Below, one piece after another: positions 11,492 through 22,600 of a stretch of 51,850 nt of DNA (position 1 is its first letter; each line of letters begins with the position of its first letter). Location of the stretch: the NCBI GenBank assembly GCA_003118195.1, contig BEXV01000981.1, positions 66,170 through 118,019 of the forward strand. The letters run 5' to 3'. Source of the DNA: Hemicentrotus pulcherrimus (Eukaryota; Echinodermata; Echinoidea; Camarodonta; Strongylocentrotidae). The notes under the pieces were generated by a model. The model was not told where the DNA came from and did no database searches. It worked only from the letters and a program-made list of their open reading frames with translations. The position numbers and the translations under genes are program-made.

Positions 11492-13697
11492 AATTACTAG
11501 GGTTAAGCTACGACTAAATCCTGTCCATAAGACATTTCTTTTTCATGTCCCGAATATGAAACGATTTATGACATCCACAGACAGAATTCCGATGCCGCAT
11601 TTGTGCAGTGCTATAAATTGCGTGCGATTCCATTACCCTCCAGTCAGTGTTTTCTATTCATGTATGCATCTAAATCCTTAAAATACAGACTAATTTATAT
11701 TGGCTACCTATTCACCTACATGTATTTGTATCCATAAGAATTTCAGCATATAGAGTTTCTTTAAAAATGACCAATGATAATAATTCTATAGTTATTCACA
11801 GTTTTAGACTATGATCAAAACTATTATTTTTGCGCACCTTGTTCCGTGTTTATGTCACGGAATCCAAATGATCGCCGTCTTTAATTTCCTAAATTCTAAA
11901 TCTAACAAAAAATGGTCATTTGAATAGCAGATTTTCCCTCGACAGCTCGCCCTTTTTTCGACTAAGTGACCAATTGGACGCGATAATTGCAATCCTCATG
12001 TCGCCTGCGAGCATTCCTAAACGAGATGACACGTATATTTATCGCGGTCGAAGTACGTGGAAAGAAGATCTCACGTTTTATCCGTTTACACCTCTGTACC
12101 CGTACCTGAGCAACATTGCGTTGCCTTGTTTCGACATGACGACTCCAATTATAGGACAGGGGGATGCTCCCGAAGATAAACATGTTCTAATTGGGCTCCA
12201 ACTGTCTTGGGATACCCCCAGACTAATTGAAGGATGATAGGACGTGCAGAGATTGCTGAATGCGCAGTTTACTGGCCTCCGGGAGATGGATTTGTCGTTT
12301 GACATAGGATATTGTAAAGTGTCGGTTAGCGATCAAATTTAATACTTGTCATGAGGGGAAATTCTGAAAGAAACTGTCCGAAAGCAGTTGCGTAAGGTTA
12401 TGTAGTACATATAAATTGTTATGAACATTTAGGGTTTGTAATGATCAAAATGCACAGAATTGACTGATCTTGCGGAAGATACCATTGTACTATACAAAGG
12501 AATTCCTAAATTGTTTACACCCATCCGTGTTTGAAGGTTGGGTTCGATGTCGTCAGATGTTTCTCGTCAAATTCCAGATATGAGTGCATTTCAAGAATCC
12601 TGATCAGGAGACATTCCTACTATGATATATTCTTTAAAACTGACATAGAAAAAAATGAGGAAGGTCACTATTCATCTCCACTAGAATTCGATCTCCTCTT
12701 TAAGTCGTGAGAATTACTTGACAGTGCACCGGAGTGCCTCGAGTACCATCACAGATGTCATAATACGTTTATGTTACGATATTGATAATGTAACGCGTAT
12801 TCACATGGATAACTGTACTTAGCACAAGATCGCTCTGCATGGGAAGATGGATTTGTCCGGTGTACTGTGTCAGTTAAGGTAGAGAAGAAAAGAACAAATT
12901 TCTCGGAAAAATGTGAAAAATGTTTGAGCCTACTCATATTTGTTTGCCAGTTTCGAAGAATATCTTAGAAACAAAACATCTCCTGAAAAGAATCGCTTTT
13001 CAGATGCCCACATATTAGGAAATACGAGAAATGACTTTAACAAGCGGACAAAACTTTCATGCCACATATATTTTAAGTCTCATATACCAATTTATGTATG
13101 GAATAGATGGGGTTTTTCAAAAGCATCAAATTTACAACATTACATTTTATTTTCACTATGATCAATCAAAAACCTCGCAGTAACGGTTAAGTACTACATA
13201 ACCAACCCTTCCCATTTGCTTTAAAAAAAATGTTTTATCCGCAATATAATCGCTTGAATATTCAGAACTCATTCTCATCTTTCACTTACAAACTTGGTAT
13301 ATTAGCAATGCTCCAAAGTGCAATAACTATCGACGCAAATATCGAAACGCAATCAGTATTCAGTATTGAAAAGACCGGTATAGGTAAACATATTTATACG
13401 CTGATCGTATTTGGCAGACTACAAAATGTCGGCTAAGTAGTAAATATGTCATTTTACATTCTGTCAGCATGGTCAATTAAGAAGAAAGGCGTATAAGACT
13501 TGAATTTACCGGTAAGATAATGAATATGACAGACTGTTAAGTGGCAGTTAAAGTAGGACGAATGATTATAAGGTCTAACATTAATTAACATGTCAGATCA
13601 CAAGAGTTAATCAAGGGGCGGATAAGGGGACAGTGAATGGTCTCGACTATAAAAGACCTCGAAACATATCGTCTGAAAAACTGCTCATGATCAACTG

Positions 13698-14252
13698 CTG
13701 AGCGGCGAATGCTTATACAAACGTTACGAAATTTGGATGAGCCAACTTTTTTTACCAATGTTGGCGAAAATGTTCACCTCTGCGACAATGATCGATGTTT
13801 GGCGACAATTAGCGAATGTTTGCCAATGTATTTGTGAAAGGCAGTTGGCGACTATTAGCGACTGTAAGCAAATGTTAGCGACACTTTTTGCGAAGATTAG
13901 CAACTTTTTGCCAATTCATTGCCCCTATTTGTAAATTTTCGGACCTATTTGCTAACTCTTGGTACACAATGGGTTAATTGTATATAAAAACCATATGACG
14001 ACGTGGTTGCTAGCATTAGCGAATGAAAGAGAACTTCAACGACACCGTCTTACAACCGTTTTGCAAAGGCTTACAACTGTTTTGCAAATGCTTACGACTG
14101 TTTTGCATACGCTTGCAACTGTTTCCGGAAAAATAAATTCGCAAAGAAAAACTGTTTGCGACGATGAATACTGTTTGCGAACTTTCTTGCAACCTTTTAC
14201 CAATCATGGCGAAACCCCGAATTCGCTACGTTCGCAAGCATTCGCCGCTCAG
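13698..14252. mobile_element. Non-autonomous TIR element, copy 1
   Basis: Bounded by inverted ends that both read CTGAGCGGCGAATGCTT inward (17 bp identical), with weaker similarity further in. The interior is packed with variants of 'GCGAATGTT', 'TTAGCGAC' and 'TTTGCGAA'. One flank carries a 21-bp tandem array at about 14048-14125 (unit like CTTACAACTGTTTTGCAAA). No transposase is present, so it is MITE-like. Flanking bases show no clear target duplication. The superfamily is not identified. A related copy lies in opposite orientation at 27504-28181. Confidence 0.75.
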
Positions 14253-14597
14253 TGAGATACTAGTTTTAATGCATAGCCTGCTTATGGTTTTCCAAGGTCG
14301 TTTCTCGTTTTCCAAGGTCTTATTGGGGAGCGTTGTCATTTTGTCAAGGAGTCCTTATAACATATCTAAGTTCCATATAGGGTTTCGTTCCGTCCCCGCA
14401 TTATCGTAGACAAAGATTTACATAATCTGAGATTTCCATCTTAATTTACTCTAGAAAGGGCAAAGACGGAAGAGGGGAGAGGCTCAACATGTCGATGTTC
14501 ACATATAAGTACATTTGGGTTCAGTGTACATTCTTTCAAGAATTGTAGTCTGTAGGCACATACTCAAATGTTACGCTGAACGAATTCCAAAAGCATG

Positions 14598-14705
14598 ACT
14601 AATGTCTTGCCAAAGGTCTTTGTGCTGGACTGGGATTCGAATCCTCAACCTTTTGATTGACTAGTGAATGATCCACTATCCCACTAAACCCCTATTCGTA
14701 ATATA
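14598..14705 (-). mobile_element. tRNA-derived SINE fragment
   Basis: On the minus strand the sequence runs from an A-box-like TTAGTGGGATAGTGG to a B-box GGATTCGAATCCC, then CAGCACAAAGACC and TTGGCAAGACATTAGTC. This is the usual layout of tRNA-related SINEs in marine deuterostomes. It does not fold as an intact tRNA. A related piece lies at 43430-43570. Confidence 0.6.
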
Positions 14706-15601
14706 TTTATACATGTAACTAATCATAACAAAATTACCATTTTAAGCTAATAAACCGGCGTGGAAATCTGATTTTTTCCTTCTTCTTCTTCTTTTGTTTT
14801 CTTTTTTCCCCTTCTTCTTCGGGGTCTGGATTCGTTAAGGCTAAGAAACAATATGCAGCTCCACAGCGTGACAGATTCAATTGTATGTTCATTGCCTCAA
14901 TGCCACAATTCTAAGAAATGAATTGATTAAATAGGATGGTCCTTGGCGTATGATGGTCCTCGGTTAGATAGCAAAGGCGTATGTGTATGGTCTAGATTTT
15001 GTCCAGCATTGAGCGGTGTCCGTGTTTTACGCTGCGTGACAGCGAGGAAAAAGAGTGAGTTTGTTGACTTCCGCAGGTGGAAATTTGTCCCTTCGATAAA
15101 ACTGACACGGTTTCCCCGCCACGGAGGAAATTAATACTCGATAGAAGAGCGTGCAATTAACAGGCAATGTCAATGTTTAGGAAGGAACTTTAATGGGTGA
15201 ATGAATAGAGACCAGGAACAAATAAAACGCTCAAAACGTAATAAATACAGACATGTGTAAGTTGATGCGAGCGTATATTTTATTGTAGGTGGGTGTATGT
15301 GCGTGCGTAAGTGCGTGTGTTTGATTGTGTATGCATGTGAGTAGGGTTCGTGGGTAGATATGAGCATGTATTCTCTTTCTCGGAAATTGCGCTTGGGGAA
15401 ACAAAAGGCAACTTAGGTCGAAATAATGAAAACATAGTATGGTTACACTACGTCATAATGCGTCAATAACAAGTCAACTTAAATGAAACATTTCTGTATA
15501 TTAAACTATGTTATAAATAAAGTCTTATATTCCATAGGTCTGTAGAATGATCGTTGATAAGTAATCGATGTGTTCAAATCAGAAGCCATTGGCCAGCTTT
15601 C

Positions 15602-15960
15602 AACTTCATAGAACAAATTATTAATGATAATAATAATAATAATGATAATAAAAGTAATAATAATAATAATAATAATCTAACATTCATATAGCGCCTTTTT
15701 ATTAGATACAAGGCGAATTAACATCCATTAAAAACGAACAAAAAGAGAGGAAATTATCATTACAACAAATTACAAAAGACGTGTTTTCAGACACTTCTTG
15801 AAAAATCATCAGTACAAGACAGGATATTTGGATTTCACCAGCTTTGCTCCAAAAAGTACACAAACATACAGACAGGTCCCTCGAGGGATTACAAGTCTCT
15901 CTCAAGATATCGAGTAGACGTCTTCCTACTGGATTTGGTCATCCTGAAGTGATCATATTC
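15602..15960 (-). mobile_element. Second L2/CR1-like LINE 3' end with ATT tail
   Basis: On the minus strand the sequence FFKKCLKTRLL followed by TAA (about 15800-15765) is a clear LINE C-terminus. It is followed by a short 3' UTR and the tail AAGGCGCTATATGAATG, ending in a run of ATT repeats (15618-15676 on the plus strand, written AAT). It lies directly downstream of another LINE end of the same orientation and tail type, so two insertions are stacked here. Confidence 0.6.
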
Positions 15961-15975
15961 CCGTAAATAGCATGT

Positions 15976-16870
15976 AAAAATAATAATAGTTGGATTTATA
16001 TAGCACATTTTTTCTGAGAATACAAAGGCGCTGTCTCTTATTCTAACGACAAATTTAAGAACCTATCTGATGAAAATACAATTTGATATAAATGGAAACT
16101 GAATGAATGTAGAATAAAAATATAAAGGAATAAGGAATATTTACCCTTTAATTATTGCACAAAATCAAATTAGAAACTAATTTTACACATCCCTCGAAAA
16201 AATAACGGGTCAATAGGGTTCATTTTCAGAAGTTGCAGTTACGACATACATGTGTTCACCTATAAAGCTGAGGCGATGAGCCATGCTGAATTAATGCAAT
16301 GTCATTGTGAATATGGTTACACCACATAAGATGATGTCATCAAGTCGATAGCGAGTTTTTAGGTCGAAAACTTCCGGTTATCAAAGCTTTAGTTCTGAGT
16401 TTTCAGAGAACTGATACTTCTCTGACAGACACTGAAATGGCATATGGTTGATATTATTGTAATCTATGGCTTCAAAAGCTTTCCGTTCACAAATACTTCA
16501 TCCATATTATTTTTCAGTTCGGATATGTTTTTTAAGAATGTAGAGGTATGCTTACAGATGTTTCTTGAGGAAGTCATGTGAAGTCCTGTTTTGAAGAAAT
16601 GCAGGGAGTTTGTTACATTAGGCATGGTGCATCAAATTGAAAGGATTTTAAGCCACCCTCTTTGCGGGATTTGGGAATTAGAAAGGAAAGAGCTGATGTA
16701 AATCGAAGAGAATTCATGAATGATGTTCCCTGTAGCTGCAAGAGTGAGGAGATGTACAGAGGAAGTGTTTTTGACAAGGAGTTGAAATTCTCAACAAGCA
16801 ATCGGTAGTGTATTCTCTCAGTTTCTTGAAACCAATGTAGTTCGTTCAGCAACATAGCACTGGTGGATTT
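15976..16870 (-). mobile_element. 3' end of an L2/CR1-like LINE
   Basis: On the minus strand, 16870-16613 encodes a degraded C-terminal RT region. It reads LNELHWFQETERIHYRLLVE, then IPKSRKEGGLKSFQFDAP, the usual 'LHWLPxxxRIxFKxL ... VPRxxxxxGxRAFSxAAP' pattern. In a shifted frame it ends FLKKHL followed by TAA at 16554-16552, the typical 'FKKxLKTxL' terminus. About 530 bases of presumed 3' UTR follow. The element ends in a conserved tail, GTGCTATATAAATCC, and short ATT repeats near 15976-15990. It is inactive: frameshifts are present and the 5' part is absent. Confidence 0.7.
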
Positions 16871-18990
16871 GAGTCATCCGTGGGATAAAGATTATGTAGG
16901 ATCACTTCGTTTGCGTGCGATGTGTTTCCAATTGAAGTTCAAGTTGTACATTCTTGGAAAATGATAAACATTCTTGTATCTTCATGCACAAAATGCCATC
17001 GAAGGAAGAATAAATCCCTCAAATCCGACTTAGTTTTGATATATAAAAAAGTATTTGAGTAGAAAACAGCAAGACAAGTGCTATTTATATGCCTTTTCTT
17101 CAACGCCTGAATCAATACTGTATAATATTATCCTAGACTTAGAAAAAATTGGAATTACATTTCTAACCTCATATTTTATGATCAAATGCAATATCTTGTT
17201 TTCGTGATACACATGTGGCGTTCGGCAAGATGGCGTACTTTCTTTTCTGCGGGAAGCTGAAAATACATGTCTAATTTCAATTGCATACATATACAAGAAA
17301 TTAACCTGTCTAACCAAGGTTCTAGGCAGTTTATCTTAAACAGAGATCCCAAACCTTTCAGTGATAATACCACTTGCGATGGTTGACAAGGATCTCTCAT
17401 GAAATAATGTAGCTGGTATTAATTCATCAAAAAAAAATTCTTGGGCTCAGCGAACGAAAGTAGTGCAAAAGTCATACATTAAGTCTGATAGGATCTGAAC
17501 TGGAGTTTAGTGGCACTGATTAAACCTGGGAAATTAGAAATTGAGCCTCAGTATATCTATTAACATCGCACTTAAGTCTAGACACATGACATGAATGTCA
17601 TGTCAAATAAGACTTTGTTGACTGTGGGTGGATGATAAAAGGAAATGGAGAGAAGTGAGGTTGCCCCACCGTTTGTCACGATATTTCCCAGGATATATTA
17701 CAAGCTCTCGTTTAACATAAACATTGCAAACGTATTCATTGTACAGCAGTTTGGATCAAGATCTATTCCCCGCCCCCTCTCCATTTCCGGTACCACTCAA
17801 CTCTTGCTCCACTTTCAGTATCTCTGTAATTTGCTTTTTTTGTTTCTTTGTTAGGTTTTGGTCTCTTAATTAAGTCAGTATGGTCACTTTTGTGCAACGA
17901 TTGTCGGTGAATGAGCTAGCTGCGGAAAGAAAAGATACGCTTCAATGACTTGGCTAGCGCTTGAAAAGGCTTACCCCAGGGGTTACGTACGAAGCAAGAA
18001 GATGCTTTTCCGCATGACATTTGGTCATTTTCTTGTCTCACGTCATCACCAAATGAAATCCCACTTTTTCTACGCCACTTCTTTCGTCCTCGTCGGAATA
18101 AAAGACGGATCGAAATAAGCTTCTTCTCGGGTGAAGTAGGTCGATTTTGCTGAGGTAACACTATTTATGCTACTGAATCTACTTGCTATATAAAACAAAA
18201 TATGAGAAAAACAAAATGAAAATGATAGTGTGGAACTTAAACACTCTCTTGAGATGCATAATTAATCAATTATATCAACTTATTTTCTAATTTCAATGAC
18301 TTCAAGTGCAAATATTTAATACAGCTTCTTGAATATATATTAACGCCATGTAATCGTTTCGTTTGCTTCAATCCAGATATAATTTACTTCAAAACTTGAT
18401 TTCCTTATCTTTTCTAAATTTCCACCTTACATACATGTAGGTTGCATATTGTATCGAGAGAAAAAGGGATGAAATGTGTGCGTGGGGTGTGCCTACAAAC
18501 GTGGTGCGGTTTGCTTATGGTCTCTAAACTGTGCGTTCACATCTGCTATATTTTGGATCTTTATTTTGACTTCTTTTTCCTTATCTTAAGATGGAAAAGC
18601 AAACTATTCTTTTTCCCAATACACAGACCTTCTATTCAATTGACAAACATGATGTCTTATTGAATAACTCATTTCGAGCAATCAAGCTGTCGAAACGATG
18701 AATATCCAGTATGGTCATTGTCTAGTATTATCTAGCGATACTGCCCTAGCATTTATGTGTCGGCAGAAAGGATTCAATTACATTTTAAGAACTAGCCTTG
18801 GAATGCGCATATTTAGAACCATTAAAGATGTGAATGTCTTCCATGTTAGCAAAATATACAACCGTGATGTTGGCAAAATAGCTCGGTGGCAGTTCAGTGG
18901 TCTGAGATCCTCAAGTATAAAGGGTACGCAACCAAGTTCATTACCTCTTGTTAAATGAAGGACATAGTTTGATTTGATTTGATTTGATTT
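16871..18990. other. No gene seen
   Basis: AT-rich. Short frames at 17081-17400 (minus) and 17916-18161 (minus) have no recognisable motif. Contains a 20-bp inverted repeat at 17584-17603 and ends in a TTTGA repeat at the gap. Confidence 0.5.
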
Positions 18991-19249
18991 NNNNNNNNNN
19001 NNNNNNNNNNNNNNNNNNNNNNNNNNNNNNNNNNNNNNNNNNNNNNNNNNNNNNNNNNNNNNNNNNNNNNNNNNNNNNNNNNNNNNNNNNNNNNNNNNNN
19101 NNNNNNNNNNNNNNNNNNNNNNNNNNNNNNNNNNNNNNNNNNNNNNNNNNNNNNNNNNNNNNNNNNNNNNNNNNNNNNNNNNNNNNNNNNNNNNNNNNNN
19201 NNNNNNNNNNNNNNNNNNNNNNNNNNNNNNNNNNNNNNNNNNNNNNNNN
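18991..19249. other. Assembly gap (N run)
   Basis: 259 N flanked by TTTGATTTGATTTGATTT repeats on the left and a C run on the right. Low-complexity borders explain the failure to assemble. Reading frames drawn through it are artefacts. Confidence 0.99.
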
Positions 19250-19641
19250 CCCCCCCCCCCCCCACTCAGAGGTCGGAATGACCGCATGCATGTTGCCAAA
19301 ATATCCGGTAAAGGGGTACTTTTCCTGCGACAAAGTCCGGCCCGAGAATTGTATTAAAAAAAGGGGTGTATTTGACTTATCACCCGGAGATTTCTTTAGA
19401 AAGGGGGTGTTTTTCTTTTTTTTTCTCTCATTTCTTTGGACTCCTGAGAAATTATTCCGAATTTAGGGGGGGGGTGCATTGAGCATTTTTCCTGATATAG
19501 GGGGGTCTCCAAGGCAGGAAAAGCCCGCGAAAAGCCCGCGAAAGGGGGGTAGCGAAAGGTTGGCAGGCCTCAGATAGGGGGTGCTTTCAAAAAGAGGGTA
19601 CGAGCATATGCGTACCCTAAATAACACTGAGTGGGGGGGGG
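19250..19641. mobile_element. Poly-C/poly-G-ended element beside the assembly gap
   Basis: The left end is a C run followed by ACTCAG (19250-19269). The right end is CTGAG followed by TGGGGGGGGG (19627-19641). Together they give an inverted terminal repeat of about 14 bp made largely of a homopolymer. The interior has many separate G runs (about 19403, 19466, 19500, 19543, 19577) and a short doublet of AAAAGCCCGCG near 19523. No gene is seen. The gap abuts the left end, so the true border could lie inside it. Confidence 0.5.
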
Positions 19642-22600
19642 CGGGGTTTGACTACAAGTTTGATTTCTTTCTTAATGATGAGCTGAAATAAATAATTAAT
19701 TACCGCTTAAGCAATGTATCGCCCATGCATAGGTGTTTAATCGTTTTGGTCCAAAAAGTGGAAGCGCCCCTCCCCTAGCACCCCACCACTTCAATGGACC
19801 CTGCTAAGCACCTGAGGCTGCGTCAGGTGCAACAAACCCAGATTCTTTTCTCCTCTGCACGGCAACATATTTATTGGTAGCCCCAAGCTTTTTATATTCC
19901 GATGACCACAATATGTCGTCAAATAAAGCGGACAAAGGTGGGCGGAGACAGCGGAAGAAAACATTTCACTCGCCAAACATCGAGGTTAATGAAAGAAAAT
20001 TAATGCCAAATCACCTCAATGTCCCCGTCGCTATCTTTAAATGATGAGTTCAAAAGCTATCCGAACTTTTTTCTCTTCTTTCTTTTGCCTCAATCTTTTT
20101 TTTTAACAGTTTTGCTTTTCCTTGGTGAATTTCCTTTGTTGAAATTCTAAACATTTCGTTAAATTTGTATCCGAATAAAGTAAATTTATTTGTTACAAAA
20201 GGCCCCTATGATAAGGGAAATTAATCAACTTTCCAGGTTTATTGGCAGAAATACCAGAAATATGAGAAAAGATTATACTTCATGTTTTTAATTTGAAGAT
20301 AATGCCTGGTCAACATATGCAATCCCGTACAACGCGATTTTTGAACTCAGTGTTATTGTTATAACTATTTTTTCTGACGTCGTATCAGTTGTGCAAACCC
20401 ATCAAAAGATCATGAGGCATACGAACATGACAAAGGGCTATTTAGGATACCCTAGATATCCAGGACTTTCATAAGTTTGTACTTTGCCCCGCCCACTACA
20501 CCCACGCCAACTGATGATGTGAAATATCTAGTTTCCATGTGCGCAATCACCCACCTGATTGAACGAGCTTGTGTAATGATGTTTTATTGTGGCATCCTAC
20601 AATTTTGCGAAAAACATTCTGCTTTTAATTAAGTCAGTTGAGAAATCTTGATTAAAATGGGTTGATGTCGATCTTACAGCTGCAAATTTTAACATAATTC
20701 TTGAAAATTGATTGGTAGAGCTGAGTCTATGACCAAGATATATTTTATCGATAAAAGAAATATCTGAAAAAATGAAGTTTCAAGTCCTTTTCCGATTAAT
20801 AGTTTGTGGGTGAACCTTTCAAACAACAATACCACGCACTTCAATCTTTGGCGAATCGCGATTTACATGTCGCACATTCAATCATGTTCCTTATCTAGGG
20901 CATTTTGAATTCATTGTCAATAATTATACCAAGAGAGTGTTTGTAAAGCACTCTCATCATGCTCATCTGGGCCATTTATTTCGCAAAATCAAAGTTGACC
21001 ACTGCTTTATCATTATTATCGACAAAAGATAAAGTATCTGATTAAATTGACTAACTGGTTGCCTAGATCTTGGAAGTCACTGGAAACGTTGCCCGCGACA
21101 ACACGAAATTTTGTATGGATGTGGGTTAGTGTAAGACTTGCTTTTTTTGCGGAGATGATTCAAAGCATACAATTTTTTTCAGGAGTATTACATTTGTGGG
21201 ACAATTTGACAATGGTGTTTACTTTGCTTGACGATATACAAAGTGATATGTTGGACAAGCAAGCACGCGATAGTGACAATCACAGTTTAATTATCAAAAC
21301 ATGTAGTGCGAGATTAATCTAAATCGGTGTTAAAAGGATTGTCACGGTGCTTTTCGAGACTAGAAATGGGTAATATTTCAATGCCAAAGTGTCGCGCAAA
21401 GCAATTCTTCCATCGGTTGGTGCCTATTTTTGTGTGCAAAAGTGCACGTTTGGAAAACGAGCGTCCGTTCAGAGAGGCGGAGAAAGCTACCGAAGTGTTA
21501 AAATTTACTGAGGTCGGCACGACAAGATATCTCAAACCGATCTCTAATTTCTAAGTATTCTCATCATTATCAGAACCGTTTTTTCTCGTTAATAGAATAA
21601 CTTTGTAGATGCATGTAATTAGCTTGGGGAGCTACGGTTCACTTGCAGTTTACAGACATGTTCCTTTATTTATCACAGAGAGGTATCCCTCTGTCATGAA
21701 TAGATTTCCCAAAGCGTGATGTAAAAATGCCCTTTCGCAATTTAGTGATACTTCAAGAATAGCATATTTCATTGCTGCAGCATGACTTTGCTTTGAAGCG
21801 TTATACCATTTCAAAGAATTCCTATGGAATGCCCTTGTGGCATCCTCAATTATTGTCGTCAAAGTTATACGAACTAGGACAAGATTGTGAAAGGTAAAAC
21901 ATGACCCTGTAGCCGTAAGAGTTTGAATGGTTCGGAAAATCTAAACTTCTTGACTCAAGGGCAGATGATTTGAAATCCCTTATGCTCAATTTGCATCTAA
22001 AATAAAACCTCTGGTAAAACAGGTGCAGGTCGATATCCTATTTACATGGGATGAGAGCTCCTATCTAATTAATACCGTGCAAAAACGTAGGTAAAGGGGT
22101 TCATATCACCCCCCCCCCTCCCCCAACAAAAATGATTTTACAAATTTCTCTCCCTCTCTTTTTCTCCATTCACATATTTTTGTCGGCAAAATCATTGATC
22201 GTCGCCTGAAAATCTCTTCCTTCTGTAAAGCTTTAGCGAACATAATGTGTACATTGAACACAATGTTTTGCCTCTTTGGCTTTCGATTCAATTTTTCTTA
22301 CATCACTTCTGAGTGAGCAATGGACAATGTATATTAAAACTAACTCTGAATATTTTTTGGCGAGTTGTATGATCCGCGCATTGTATAAAAAATTTAGGGA
22401 AGATAAACGTGGCCTCTTTTGAATAGCCCGAACACATTGTGATATATTTTTATACCACTCCCGCCAAATAGTATATCAGGATATGTATAATTAAAAGGGG
22501 GTCAAGATTAAGTTATGTAGTCAGCTTAGAGTACTTGAAATTTGTAGTGTTCGAATGAATTACCTCAGACACCTCGTTTGTACTTTTCTCCAACATTGAG

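Larger units (their letters stand above)
5881..13697. other. Mostly non-coding with microsatellites
   Basis: A G run lies near 5970; the weak minus-strand coding hints at 6941-7383 and the palindromes at 7761-7817 are listed separately. CT/GA runs occur at 8405-8441 and 9190-9245. A somewhat GC-richer part at 11935-12300 is open in three frames at once, which suggests composition rather than a gene. Confidence 0.5.

Noticed and set aside
11920..12305. Three overlapping frames, the longest 105 codons
   Set aside because: Open on both strands at once in a GC-richer patch; no motif. Left as unresolved non-coding.
18778..19466. Frames of up to 173 codons through the N run
   Set aside because: Unknown bases cannot be coding evidence; the real flanks are short and repetitive.
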